Assembly (NCBI RefSeq): GCF_029318685.1
Contig: NZ_CP119677.1
Coordinates: 4,331,001 to 4,395,000 of the forward strand
Length of the DNA stretch: 64,000 bases
Direction: 5' to 3'
Source: Ruminiclostridium papyrosolvens DSM 2782
Lineage (GTDB): Bacteria > Bacillota > Clostridia > Acetivibrionales > DSM-1351
In this document: in pieces, positions 46,982 to 56,153 of the stretch
Numbering within the stretch: position 1 is the stretch's first letter
How the letters are laid out: every line of letters begins with the position of its first letter
The notes under the pieces: generated by a model
The model's database searches: none
Seen by the model: the letters and a program-made list of their open reading frames with translations, nothing else
Told to the model about the DNA's origin: nothing
Program-made: the position numbers and the translations under genes

Positions 46982-48814
46982 CTAACGGCCTCCTGCATTT
47001 CCAAATAGCTTGGCCTTATGCTCAGGAGCTTGAACTATGAGGTTGTATCGTTCATTACCGCATTTATACAGGCAGACTCCGCGCTGAGGATACCGTATAA
47101 GGTTATATTCACTTTCCTCTAATTGCAGAGTATCTATATAAAATTTTGAATCTATTGACCCTGCATTAAATAAAAATTGATGTGTTGGGATAGCAAACAG
47201 AGGCTTTGTGTACTCCCTTATACCCTCTATATCAAAGTCCTCCAAATTTTGAGAGCTGAGAATTACAGCGGAATCCTTTTTGCGCACACGCTTCATGAAG
47301 TTTCTGATATATTCTACTGCGGTCAGGTTTGTAAGGAATAGATAGAACTCGTCTATGCTGGCAGCAGTATTTCCTCTGGTCAGCAGCTCGTTACTCATAT
47401 ATGAAAGCACATTAAAAAGAAGGGCATTGCGGATATTTCTGCTTGCCTGCAGAAGTCCCTTTACACCAAAGGTTATAAAGTCACTGCTGGTGATATTAGT
47501 GTATCCGTTGAAGAATTTTGACTCTGCACCCTTGCACATTGAGTGCAATCCAAGCAGGATTTCCCGGAGTGTATCGGCAGTGTATAGCTGACGGTGGCTC
47601 TCATCAAAGGTCTTATATTCCTGCTCAATAAGCTCATAAAGGTCAGATAGAATTGGGTAGTTATCAGCTTTGAGACTGTCAAAATTACTGCTGTCTGTAA
47701 TTCCCCATTTATCATAAAGCTTGCCCAGCATAATTTCTATCGTGTCTATCTCCCTATCGTCAAAATCCTTGTATGTACGTAAAAAGTCCTTAAGAAAGCT
47801 AATATGCTGGCTCAGCCTTGACGAGCATTTAAACGCTCTGGGAGTATTTATATCAGTATAAGCTCCATTTTCATCCCATACCTTTGGCTCCAGAACATTG
47901 ATAATGTATTCACCGGACATAAGGTCAATAAAGCAGCCGCCGAGGTTATTTGTCAAATCCTCATATTCCATCTCAGCATCAAGAGCTATGATATGCATGC
48001 CTGATTCACGCATATTTGTCAGGATAAGCTTCAATAAAAATGATTTGCCCTGTCCGCTGTTTCCGAGAATAAGGATATTGGCATTGGTCTTGTCATCCTC
48101 ACGCTTGTTGAAATCTACAATAATATTGCTGCCGAATTTATCTCTGCCAAGATAAAACCCGTTTGTATCTGTCTTTCCTGAGTAATTGAAGGGATAGAGA
48201 TTAGCGGTGGAGGATGCAGGAAGCACACGTTCGAACTGCTCTCCGAATACATTCCATCCACTTGGCATTACACAAACAAAGCCCTGCTGCTGTCGAAGCA
48301 CGAGCCTGTCAATATTCAGTTTGCTTCGTATAAGCTCAGTCAGCACTTCTGTCTGCAGGAGCTTCAGCCTGTCCAGATCGTAGGCTAAAAGCTCAAGGTA
48401 TACGGCTACGTGAAGCAGAGGCTCCTTGTTCTTATGCATTGCAGCTACAATATTTGCAACATCCTGAAGATTGCTTTCAGCTGCTACTGTCTGCTGCAGA
48501 TCATTGGTATTACTTCTTGTCATACGATTTTTGTTAGCAGCATTCGAGATTATTTTCTTTTCCTCAATCGGTGTTACATGGCGGGTATATATATGCAGGG
48601 TAATTCCGTCCTTTTCTCCAAGATGGCATAAAATAGCCTGCTCGTCAGTAGCTGTAGGATATTCCCTTAGTGCCCATACACAGCGGTAGGTATTCCCGCA
48701 GATAAAATAATCAGTGTTGAATTTAATAACACTAGGAGAAATCATTTCGAGAAATTCCTGTATTCGAGCATCTTTTTGGGAAGTACCTTGTACCTTTAGT
48801 AATCCTTTTCCCAT
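46982..48814 (-). CDS. VirB4-type conjugation ATPase
   Basis: A 610-aa VirB4/TraE-like ATPase. Walker A GNSGQGKS is at 251-258, Walker B AASIDEFYLF about residue 490, with the preceding NNLGGCFIDLMSG typical of the family. It powers the type IV channel and substrate transfer. It starts at ATG after AAGGAAAG. The N-terminal 240 residues are shorter than usual. The 196-aa upstream protein may supply the missing N-terminal domain. Confidence 0.9.
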   Translation of the reverse strand: MGKGLLKVQGTSQKDARIQEFLEMISPSVIKFNTDYFICGNTYRCVWALREYPTATDEQAILCHLGEKDGITLHIYTRHVTPIEEKKIISNAANKNRMTRSNTNDLQQTVAAESNLQDVANIVAAMHKNKEPLLHVAVYLELLAYDLDRLKLLQTEVLTELIRSKLNIDRLVLRQQQGFVCVMPSGWNVFGEQFERVLPASSTANLYPFNYSGKTDTNGFYLGRDKFGSNIIVDFNKREDDKTNANILILGNSGQGKSFLLKLILTNMRESGMHIIALDAEMEYEDLTNNLGGCFIDLMSGEYIINVLEPKVWDENGAYTDINTPRAFKCSSRLSQHISFLKDFLRTYKDFDDREIDTIEIMLGKLYDKWGITDSSNFDSLKADNYPILSDLYELIEQEYKTFDESHRQLYTADTLREILLGLHSMCKGAESKFFNGYTNITSSDFITFGVKGLLQASRNIRNALLFNVLSYMSNELLTRGNTAASIDEFYLFLTNLTAVEYIRNFMKRVRKKDSAVILSSQNLEDFDIEGIREYTKPLFAIPTHQFLFNAGSIDSKFYIDTLQLEESEYNLIRYPQRGVCLYKCGNERYNLIVQAPEHKAKLFGNAGGR

Positions 48815-48864
48815 ATCAGTTCACTTTCCTTTTCTTAGATTTATATTTAAGATTTATCCGCATA

Positions 48865-48904
48865 CTGAAAAAGCTGCCTGCCTAATGGCAAACAGCTTTT
48901 TCAG
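48865..48904. terminator. Strong bidirectional hairpin between transfer genes
   Basis: A 12-bp stem CTGAAAAAGCTG/CAGCTTTTTCAG surrounds a smaller GCC/GGC pair. On the minus strand it follows the 196-aa gene and lies just before VirB4, so it may act as an attenuator inside the transfer operon. Confidence 0.65.
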
Positions 48905-48964
48905 TTGATGACTTTCCAAAAGATGAAAATAATAAGTAAGTATTAGAATAGATCAACAGTAACC

Positions 48965-49555
48965 TCAATCTCCCGGAATAACCCATCTTTCTCCGTCAAA
49001 GTCCTCAAATTTTTCTGTTGTAACATTTTGCTCAAAGTATACGGCAAGGATGCGCTTGACGTCCTCCCTCTCAGCACGCTTTACGGTGAATCCCTGTTCC
49101 TTCAGGCTTTTTTCTATACGGTTGAGGTATGGAAACACTTCTCCTGGCTTTTCATTTAAAAGCCGTATAATAATAAGAAATTCCCTTGCTGTTGCCATCT
49201 GCACCTGTATTTTGTCAAGATGCTCCAGATCAGCCTCAAGCAAGCTGCAAACAGCTGGGTTGTTTTCATGCTCTATGTGCTTCCGTATATTGGCCTTGTT
49301 GTCCTCAAAGCTTTCTCGGGAATTAAGACAGCACATTTCTATTTCAGCTATTCCCTTCAGCACAGTCATTAGCGAATAAACCCTTGCTGAAATACTGGCA
49401 CCGGACAATACTGATATATTTGAGGGCTTTATAATAAAATATACAAGCTCTCCATGTTCATAGGTTATAAGGCTGTAATCCGTAATTTCCTTTGCTCCGA
49501 TTATCTGGTGGGTATATTGTTTTTGTCTTGATGAATTTCTTAATTTTCCGTTCAT
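48965..49555 (-). CDS. VirB4 N-terminal-like transfer protein
   Basis: A 196-aa protein without signal or membrane span. The core, YSLITYEHGELVYFIIKPSNISVLSGASI and the later LNRIEKSLKEQGFTVKRAEREDVKRIL, matches the N-terminal (TraC/VirB4-like) portion of conjugation ATPases. It ends directly at an ATG/TAA junction with the 92-aa gene. Together with the 610-aa protein it probably forms a split VirB4. The exact family name is not certain. Confidence 0.65.
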   Translation of the reverse strand: MNGKLRNSSRQKQYTHQIIGAKEITDYSLITYEHGELVYFIIKPSNISVLSGASISARVYSLMTVLKGIAEIEMCCLNSRESFEDNKANIRKHIEHENNPAVCSLLEADLEHLDKIQVQMATAREFLIIIRLLNEKPGEVFPYLNRIEKSLKEQGFTVKRAEREDVKRILAVYFEQNVTTEKFEDFDGERWVIPGD

Positions 49556-49834
49556 TTAGTTATGCCCCCATTCATAAAATTGCTGCTTTGTCAGGAAAAA
49601 AGCACAGGCATGCTTTATAAAGTCAAGAATACTTGTATCCTCAAGCCTGATACTCAGAAAGCCATAAAGAGCAGTTACTGCTGAAGGCAGCACCAGCCCG
49701 AGTTGCGAAAGCATGAAAACAGAGACAAGGCATCCTATGCCAACTATACTGATATCCCGAAGCTGCCAAAGCCACAAAACAGGCTTTGCTTTTAAATTCT
49801 CAGGGTATATATACAAATTAGCTTCACTCCTCAT
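49556..49834 (-). CDS. PrgI/VirB3-like membrane protein
   Basis: A 92-aa protein with two hydrophobic segments (about residues 25-45 and 50-65), preceded by a short IYPENLKAKPVLWLWQLRD. Size, topology and position just before VirB4 fit the PrgI/VirB3 role of anchoring the ATPase to the inner membrane. It overlaps the methyltransferase stop by 11 nt and the next start by one codon. Confidence 0.75.
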   Translation of the reverse strand: MRSEANLYIYPENLKAKPVLWLWQLRDISIVGIGCLVSVFMLSQLGLVLPSAVTALYGFLSIRLEDTSILDFIKHACAFFLTKQQFYEWGHN

Positions 49835-51533
49835 TTTCCTTATTTTGTTTCAAAAAATATGCAATCCCCCGAAGTACATTTTCTACACAAGGGATTGCTA
49901 CACTGTTTCCAAGAGCCTTATATCTTGCACTATCAGATGCTCCCGGTATATCCGTCCAATAGTCAGGAAAGCCCATTAGCCGTTCACATTCCAGCGGAGT
50001 CAGCCGTCTTATAAGCTTCTTCTGTTCTACAATACATTTGTCCTGATTTACATACTGATTTCCAATTCCTTTCTCATCTCCTCGACATAACGCACCAACA
50101 GTTTGCTGATACGTACTGTCAAAGGCGTTACTATGTTTACAAAACACAGCATGGCGGTCGGCAGTATTAAGGGTGTAGCTTATTCCCGACTGGCATCCCA
50201 TACCGTTTCCTCCGTTATGCTCCTGTCGGTCAATAATGTTGCCGGCAATACAATAGCTTTCCTGTAGAATAGCAATACCTCCCTGATTTTTGCTTGGATC
50301 AGGATTAGTTGTATCTATCGTTCTTGCTAGCGCTGTTTCCCTACATCCTGAATATGGATTAGAGGATTTCATGCTGTTGCTTTCAACACTGTCAAGACTG
50401 AACGCCAGAGGCTGATTAATCAAAGGAACATTATTACCTCCCGTACCATAGCTGGCAGTTCCGGTTGGTGCTATCCTGTGAGGACCGGTGTATCGGGAGT
50501 CAATGCTATAATTCTCGAACAGAGCTGTCTGCTCACTCATCACTAGGGGCGGGTGCCCAGCCATTCCAGCTCGCAGTGTTGCAGTAATATCTTGTGACAC
50601 ATCTATACGGTCACCGCCCTGGTCATTTAGACATAACATTGGTTCCGCGATAAACGTTTGCATCTGCATATTTTGTGTTGCCAATAAGGCTCCCGATATT
50701 CCATTTAAATCAATACCTTCGTTTCTTTGATTGATATGAAAGGATTTATATTCTCTTCTCGTTTCAAGCATTGCTTCATTTTCTATGTCTTTATTTCGGC
50801 CTGAAGCTCCAAAGCATGCTTGAGAACAGGCGGAAGCTCCTTCCCCCTCTTTTTGGCCCGTCGCAGGATTCCCAAACAGGCTGCCCTGCTTAAATAATAT
50901 TTCCGGTGCGGTGAGACCTCCAAAATCTGCGACAAGGTAGATACGCCTGCGTCTCTGGGCGAGACCCCAGTATTGAGCGTCGTATACCCTCCAAGCAACG
51001 GAGAATTTATATCCCAATATGGTCCCAGCAGACAGCCATACCCCTCCCGGAGGTCTAGGTACAGAAATGGCGTCGTCATTAATTCGGCAGATTTCCTCAA
51101 GTACTGCCCTGAAGTCCTCTCCTCTTTCACTTGAAAAGGCTCCAGGGACATTTTCCCACACCATGTACCGAGGTCTAACAGAAGCATTTGTCCTTCCACT
51201 TGCTTTGCTATGCTTTCTCATCTCCTTTATTATTCGGATTTGCTCCATAAACAGTCCTGAGCGTTCACCCTTAAGACCGGCACGCTTCCCTGCCACAGAT
51301 AAGTCCTGACATGGTGATCCCCCGCAAACAACATCCACCTGCGGCAAGGTTTCACCCTTAAGCTTGGTAATATCACCAACATGTAACATCTGAGGAAAAC
51401 GAAGCTTTGTTACTGCTATAGGGAAGGCTTCAATTTCACTTGCCCAAACAGGTATAAATCCTTGACGTATTCCTGCCATCGGGAAGCCCCCTATTCCATC
51501 AAACAGGCTACCTACTGTAATAGCCTTATTCAT
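49824..51533 (-). CDS. DNA (cytosine-5) methyltransferase
   Basis: A 569-aa C5 methyltransferase. Motif I is GSLFDGIGGFPMAG, motif IV carries C75 in GGSPCQDLS, motif VI is WENVPGAF, motif VIII QRRRRIYLVADF, and the C-terminal motifs are RLTPLECERLMGFPD and ALGNSVAIP. The large middle (residues about 220-500) is the target-recognition region. It sits inside the transfer operon, overlapping both neighbours, so it is expressed with the conjugation genes. It probably shields the incoming element from restriction. No matching endonuclease is seen. Confidence 0.93.
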   Translation of the reverse strand: MNKAITVGSLFDGIGGFPMAGIRQGFIPVWASEIEAFPIAVTKLRFPQMLHVGDITKLKGETLPQVDVVCGGSPCQDLSVAGKRAGLKGERSGLFMEQIRIIKEMRKHSKASGRTNASVRPRYMVWENVPGAFSSERGEDFRAVLEEICRINDDAISVPRPPGGVWLSAGTILGYKFSVAWRVYDAQYWGLAQRRRRIYLVADFGGLTAPEILFKQGSLFGNPATGQKEGEGASACSQACFGASGRNKDIENEAMLETRREYKSFHINQRNEGIDLNGISGALLATQNMQMQTFIAEPMLCLNDQGGDRIDVSQDITATLRAGMAGHPPLVMSEQTALFENYSIDSRYTGPHRIAPTGTASYGTGGNNVPLINQPLAFSLDSVESNSMKSSNPYSGCRETALARTIDTTNPDPSKNQGGIAILQESYCIAGNIIDRQEHNGGNGMGCQSGISYTLNTADRHAVFCKHSNAFDSTYQQTVGALCRGDEKGIGNQYVNQDKCIVEQKKLIRRLTPLECERLMGFPDYWTDIPGASDSARYKALGNSVAIPCVENVLRGIAYFLKQNKENEE

Positions 51534-51763
51534 AAAAATATTTTCATGCCGGAGGACTGTGTCTCGTTTAGCTCCAGCTCCATTTCCTTTGGACGGTAGC
51601 TCACATTTGCAGTACCTATTTTTTTCATAAGTGAATCAGCCATTGCCTTAGCTTCCTCATAGGTATCAAAGGTCATCGGTTTTCCATCCGACTTCAGCCA
51701 TGCTTGTGCTGCTCCGAAAATAGAGGCAGCACTACGTTTTGCCAAAACACCATATTTTTTCAA
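51530..51763 (-). CDS. Small uncharacterised transfer-operon protein
   Basis: A 77-aa protein, (M)KKYGVLAKRSAASIFGAAQAWL ... TFDTYEEAKAMADSLMKK, a compact helical domain, ending in SGMKIFL. It is TTG-started and overlaps the methyltransferase start as ATGA. I do not recognise it. Coupling to the methyltransferase suggests a small cofactor or regulator. Confidence 0.65.
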   Translation of the reverse strand: MKKYGVLAKRSAASIFGAAQAWLKSDGKPMTFDTYEEAKAMADSLMKKIGTANVSYRPKEMELELNETQSSGMKIFL

Positions 51764-51831
51764 AATAAATCATCACTCCTATCAAGATTTTTAATTTTTC
51801 TGCACAATAAAGAACACAAGGATAAGTCAAA

Positions 51832-52692
51832 TCATTTTGCTACTGTTTGTACAACTGTGCGTGTAATATTAACGGCAGACTGTGCCGCATTAACAGTACT
51901 CGTAAGGCTTGCTTTTGTTGAGGTATCAAGTCCGAACTGTCCTGCTATTCTCGGAATCTCTGAGCTTGCAAGCATAAGTCCAAGACCTAAAAGCATATTT
52001 GAGTTAAAAACCATCAGCCCGGCTGTAAGGATGATGCTTTGCAGAAATGCTGTAAGACACAGCCCAATAACCTGCTTGCACCATGCTGTAAACCCATCTA
52101 TGTATCCCCTCGGTACACTGAACATATACAGGCTGCCAACTGCAATCTGTATAAGGAGAATTCCTCCACGTTTGAGGTTGGCGAAAAACACCTTAATAAT
52201 TGCATAGCCCATTAGAACTAAAATAAAAATCGTTATAATAGTATTCATACCAACCCCACCGACATTGGTGAGGGTGGCTTTTGCCATAGTACTGATGTTG
52301 CCGTCCGAACCAGTGATTTTGGTAATGCCTGACGTAAAGCTGCTTTGCAGTGAAACAGATAGCTTGTACAATTCAATAGGTACAGTGGTAAACAGGCTTA
52401 CAGCCATAAACCCCTTTATAACATTTAATGAGGTATCCTTAATGCTTCCCCTTCCGCTTTGATATTCAATGCCGCATTCAAAAACAGCTACTACCAGCCC
52501 GGTTACGTAAAGTGCCCATGCCAGATAGGAAAATAACAGCACAACTGACTTAACCCAGCTCATATCAAAAAGATCAGCCCCCATGCTGCCCATCATTGAA
52601 AAAAACTCGCCTAAAAAGCCTACAAGCTGAGAATATATCCAGTCAACGACCTGAACCAGGACAGTCTCAGCAACAAAATCCCATATAAACAT
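51832..52692 (-). CDS. VirB6/TrbL-like polytopic membrane protein
   Basis: A 286-aa protein with about six hydrophobic segments (residues about 35-70, 130-165, 180-205 and further), as expected for the inner-membrane channel component. The start was set to ATG 52692, after GGGGTGAT. The longer ORF's 40 extra residues lack a site. Its gene is next to the VirB2-like gene, consistent with a type IV secretion channel. Confidence 0.8.
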   Translation of the reverse strand: MFIWDFVAETVLVQVVDWIYSQLVGFLGEFFSMMGSMGADLFDMSWVKSVVLLFSYLAWALYVTGLVVAVFECGIEYQSGRGSIKDTSLNVIKGFMAVSLFTTVPIELYKLSVSLQSSFTSGITKITGSDGNISTMAKATLTNVGGVGMNTIITIFILVLMGYAIIKVFFANLKRGGILLIQIAVGSLYMFSVPRGYIDGFTAWCKQVIGLCLTAFLQSIILTAGLMVFNSNMLLGLGLMLASSEIPRIAGQFGLDTSTKASLTSTVNAAQSAVNITRTVVQTVAK

Positions 52693-52727
52693 ATTTTGAA
52701 TCACCCCTTTCGGCCATTGTTTCTCTG

Positions 52728-53063
52728 CTACATTCCAAGGATAGTCCAAATATATAGAGGAGCTGTCAGCGTAAACACAAGACAGGCAAACAGAATAGCC
52801 GGGGACGCCCATTCAAACTGGCCATGCTTCCTGTAATCAAAATATGCAGTACCAAGCTTGGCAAAAAAGAACACAGCCAGAATTAAGTCAATTGCAGGAA
52901 AAACTACCTTGTTAACAACAGTTTTTATCTGCTGGGATGCTGACGTCCATGTCCCTTCAATGGCACCTGCCACATCTCCGCTGCCGGAAGCATAGGCGGT
53001 TGCACAAAGCATGACGGACAGTAGCAGCGAAACACACAAGATACATAAGATTTTTTTATTCAA
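52728..53063 (-). CDS. VirB2/DUF3852-like small membrane protein
   Basis: A 111-aa protein with a signal peptide (KKILCILCVSLLLSVMLCATAYA, cut after AYA) and two further hydrophobic segments, like VirB2-type or DUF3852 conjugation proteins. The TTG at 53063, eight nt after AAAGGTGG, is preferred to an upstream GTG. It lies before the VirB6-like gene. A pilin role is inferred from topology. Confidence 0.7.
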   Translation of the reverse strand: MNKKILCILCVSLLLSVMLCATAYASGSGDVAGAIEGTWTSASQQIKTVVNKVVFPAIDLILAVFFFAKLGTAYFDYRKHGQFEWASPAILFACLVFTLTAPLYIWTILGM

Positions 53064-53091
53064 ACACTTTTCCACCTTTCATTTTTTAGTC

Positions 53092-53123
53092 AAAAAAAGA
53101 CCACATGGCTTTTTTGCCTTGTG
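53092..53123 (-). terminator. Terminator after the 574-aa secreted-protein gene
   Basis: On the minus strand a stem CACAAGGC/GCCATGTG with an A-rich loop is followed by a TTTTTTTG run at 53100-53092. It lies between the secreted protein and the VirB2-like gene. Confidence 0.75.
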
Positions 53124-53151
53124 ATTCCTGTTATTTTCTGATGATATGATT

Positions 53152-54876
53152 TTAAGGGATTGCAGGTATAACACGCCAATCGTCCCAAAGGCTTCCATCA
53201 ATGGTTATCGAGTCTGTCAGGTTAACTGAAAGCATTCCGTTTGGTGTCCAGCAGTCAATCAGATATGTATACGGAGTATAGCTTCCGTCAGGCATCCATA
53301 CAGGTGTAAAATGTGTACGCCTGTTGTATGTTGAATATCTGTTTTCATGGAATTCAAAAGCCGATCTGTATCCTCTGCTTGTCTGCTCCAGAAGCCTCCA
53401 ATAGGTCTTATACAGAAATTCTGGAAAATATGTCACCGCGGTCTGGGCCTCTGTTACAGCCGAGGACTGGTTAGTACTGACATTAGCCTCTGTCATCTGC
53501 TTTATCCCATAGCCTGATTTCATTGTATCTACAAATGCAGTAGGTGCTTTTTCATCAGGAGCAATATTCATTGAAGCGGAAAGGACTGCATGATATGTAT
53601 CACAGCTGAAGTCCCACCAGCCTATATCGATCCATTCACCATCGTCCTGCCAGTAGCCTCCGCCATCGTTGTCACTATACCAATTCATGTCGCTCTGCCA
53701 GACGAGATTTTGATGCCAATGAGGATGCCAAACTCCCCATGAAGCAGAGGTCTTCTGTTCATTACTAGGAATACCTTGAGCGCTGTACGAGTAGTTACGG
53801 TCATCGGCAGTAGGGTTGGGCGGATCATTTCCAGACAAATCAACAATTTTTACTGTCATAATGCCAGTGTCAGTTCTGCCGTTATTTGAAACAGACACAT
53901 TAATTGTCATTGTCTGAGGCTTAGACGGTGTTTTCCATCTTACCCATGCCAGCTGGCTTTTACCCTCTGGATAATATACATTTCCTACGGTATATACAGT
54001 ACCTCCAATGTTGAATTGAACAGTAACCGGATTATCGGGATCAGACCTTCCCCCGCTGATCGTAACTGATGAAATCACCTCTGTGTTAACCCTGTATGTA
54101 TAGCTGTTAGGCGAGACCTGTGGCTGCTCAGCTTCTTTAAACTTTACAATGCCAAGACCTAAAGAGGATATTATATCCTCGTCGGATGCTGGGGCTGTAG
54201 TCGAACCAGACCACGCAGGATAACCAAGATCAGGAACCTCCAGAAACATGGCAAGCGGTAGGTTTTTATTTGAAAGGGATACCATTCTTTTGCGTAATTC
54301 CCCGCCCAACCGCTGGTTGTAGAGTGCCGCTTCAGTGGCTGTCATTGCCATATTAATGCCACTAAAGGTCATATAAGCAATAGGTTCAAGCAAAATTTTA
54401 TAGTCTCCGTCGGTGAGTGTTTCGTAATTAAACCCAGTAAGGTTTGAAATAGTAGTAACCATATATTCTGAACAAAAAAATTCCTTAATTGCTTTAATAT
54501 CTGGATTTCTGCTCTTTGTCCTTACAATTTTAGGCATAGCTCTATCAGGTTTTTTACACTCATAAGTGGATGTACTAGGTGTCAATACCCTTCCGGCAGT
54601 GTATGTTACCTTACATACCTTACCAAAGTGTGCAATATTAATTGGCTTAGTATTTGTAAAATCTATCGGGACAGTTACTGGCTTTCTATCTCTTAATCTA
54701 ATAACGGTTACACGTACCCCATCGTCACCAGTCCAATAGTTTTCTTCAGAACTGTTTCCCATCCCTCCGCCGCCATGATCAATATTTCCTTCTCCATCAG
54801 CAGCAAATACAGTCTGTGGAAGCATTAATGCAATCAGCAATGTAAGTATTAGCAAAATATTATTTATTAACTTCAT
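53152..54876 (-). CDS. Large secreted protein of the transfer region
   Basis: A 574-aa protein with a signal peptide (first 25 residues, KLINNILLILTLLIALML, then FAADGEG), a glycine-rich linker and an aromatic, tryptophan-rich C-terminal half (WHPHWHQNLVWQSDMNW, YWQDDGEW). No catalytic motif is visible. A conserved-looking beta-rich module, NTEVISSVTISGG ... VQFNIGGTVY, lies around residues 265-335. It is likely a surface or pilus-associated factor of the element. It starts at ATG after GGGAG. Confidence 0.75.
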   Translation of the reverse strand: MKLINNILLILTLLIALMLPQTVFAADGEGNIDHGGGGMGNSSEENYWTGDDGVRVTVIRLRDRKPVTVPIDFTNTKPINIAHFGKVCKVTYTAGRVLTPSTSTYECKKPDRAMPKIVRTKSRNPDIKAIKEFFCSEYMVTTISNLTGFNYETLTDGDYKILLEPIAYMTFSGINMAMTATEAALYNQRLGGELRKRMVSLSNKNLPLAMFLEVPDLGYPAWSGSTTAPASDEDIISSLGLGIVKFKEAEQPQVSPNSYTYRVNTEVISSVTISGGRSDPDNPVTVQFNIGGTVYTVGNVYYPEGKSQLAWVRWKTPSKPQTMTINVSVSNNGRTDTGIMTVKIVDLSGNDPPNPTADDRNYSYSAQGIPSNEQKTSASWGVWHPHWHQNLVWQSDMNWYSDNDGGGYWQDDGEWIDIGWWDFSCDTYHAVLSASMNIAPDEKAPTAFVDTMKSGYGIKQMTEANVSTNQSSAVTEAQTAVTYFPEFLYKTYWRLLEQTSRGYRSAFEFHENRYSTYNRRTHFTPVWMPDGSYTPYTYLIDCWTPNGMLSVNLTDSITIDGSLWDDWRVIPAIP

Positions 54877-54889
54877 ATAAATCTCCCTT

Positions 54890-54933
54890 AAAAGAGAAGA
54901 AGCACAGCATTTCTGCTGTGCTTCTTCTCTTTT
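54890..54933. terminator. Perfect 20-bp hairpin, bidirectional terminator
   Basis: The arm AAAAGAGAAGAAGCACAGCA (54890-54909) pairs perfectly with its complement at 54914-54933 around a TTTC loop, with T-runs on both sides. It follows the 186-aa gene on the minus strand and lies upstream of the 574-aa gene. Confidence 0.85.
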
Positions 54934-54948
54934 ATTTAATTAAAATAC

Positions 54949-55509
54949 TTAATCCATTGAGCCAACCTGCTTATTAATATCTCCGTCAGATCCGACTATT
55001 TCTTGTTTAACACCTCCTCCATTATCCTTAACCCATCCAAAACCGGGAACATATATTTTACCGTCCTTTTTCTCACCGCCCTTGGGTTCTGATTTATTTG
55101 ACGTGCTATTTTTTGCGGCACCAGGTTGCTTGCTTGCAGGCTTTTTTACTGAATCTGGAGCTTTGGGAGTAACATTCTCCTGTACCTTTGGTTTTGAAAT
55201 GGTGGGAATCTTTGGCTTAACTGGGTCAGGCTGAATCGTCTGCTTTGTTCCGCTTGAAACCGCAGTATTCGGTGTTTTAGCTGAGGTTCTCTCTGAAGGG
55301 TTACTATCATCCTGAATAACTATATTTTTTTCCGTTGTTAAAGCTTCACTTGGTGTCACAACAGTTGGATTTACCTGAACTGATGATGATGATGCAGCAA
55401 TATCCTTAGTATCTTCCATTTTAAACTTAGTGGCTATCGCTGCAATGAGGATTATACATATAATTCCCAAACCGGTAACTACCAACCATTTCATTGGTTT
55501 CTTTTTCAT
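54949..55509 (-). CDS. Membrane-anchored K/P/S-rich extracytoplasmic protein
   Basis: A 186-aa protein with an N-terminal basic/hydrophobic anchor (KKKPMKWLVVTGLGIICIILI, residues about 2-25) and an extracellular region of low complexity rich in S, T, P and K (SSSSVQVNPTVVTPSE, TPKAPDSVKKPASKQPG), ending in a GFGWVKDNGGG module. It resembles the small anchored proteins (DUF6550-like) of clostridial elements. ATG 55509 follows GAGGAGG. An earlier ORF start has no good site. Probably a spacer or adhesin of the cell envelope. Confidence 0.75.
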   Translation of the reverse strand: MKKKPMKWLVVTGLGIICIILIAAIATKFKMEDTKDIAASSSSVQVNPTVVTPSEALTTEKNIVIQDDSNPSERTSAKTPNTAVSSGTKQTIQPDPVKPKIPTISKPKVQENVTPKAPDSVKKPASKQPGAAKNSTSNKSEPKGGEKKDGKIYVPGFGWVKDNGGGVKQEIVGSDGDINKQVGSMD

Positions 55510-55607
55510 AAGCTCTTGCCTCCTCATATAATACACTCCTGTAAGACTCTTACAAGCCCAACCCTACCACAGGAGTTATATAAAGTCTATTTAATTTGAC
55601 TAATTCA

Positions 55608-56153
55608 TTAAAACATAGGCATATACCTAGCCTGCACCCTTAGCTTAATTTGCAGCGGCAGTAGCGCCTTGCCTGCAAATGATACGGGTACCTCCAGCTT
55701 TATTTCAGCATTGGCAAGAAGGCTATTTGTATTAAATTTTTCATAAGGGGCTATCGGTGGGTTGTTGATGTCTAAAGATAAGCCTGAAAGTATGAATTCT
55801 TGTTTTTTTCCGGAGTATTTAACATGAAAGCCATTTTCTGATTTCAATCCCAAAGCTTTATCCAGACGGCTGTATATATCTCCGTAATCTGTGCTGTCAG
55901 CCCATTCTGTACCGTTCGGCATATACGCACCCGCATAACCTTCACGGATACAATTATATACATTATCATAATTCTCGTTTATTGTCGAAATAACAGCAGA
56001 CTGTAGTGCATCCCGAACACCCTGTGATATTATGAGCAGGCGTATGTATTCCGATAAACCGCACATTATTAAAATTACAGTGAGGACAGCAGCAGCAATA
56101 AGTGGAAAAGACGAACCTCTCTTATCCCGTATTATATCATTTATTTTTTTCAT
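55608..56153 (-). CDS. TadE/TadF-like minor pilin
   Basis: A 181-aa protein. The basic tip KKINDIIRDKRGSSF is followed by a single hydrophobic helix, PLIAAAVLTVILIMCGLSEYIRLLI, as in TadE/F pseudopilins of the Tad system. A globular extracytoplasmic part follows. The ATG at 56153 overlaps the stop of the neighbouring gene as ATGA. It is probably assembled by the adjacent Tad machinery. Confidence 0.75.
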   Translation of the reverse strand: MKKINDIIRDKRGSSFPLIAAAVLTVILIMCGLSEYIRLLIISQGVRDALQSAVISTINENYDNVYNCIREGYAGAYMPNGTEWADSTDYGDIYSRLDKALGLKSENGFHVKYSGKKQEFILSGLSLDINNPPIAPYEKFNTNSLLANAEIKLEVPVSFAGKALLPLQIKLRVQARYMPMF

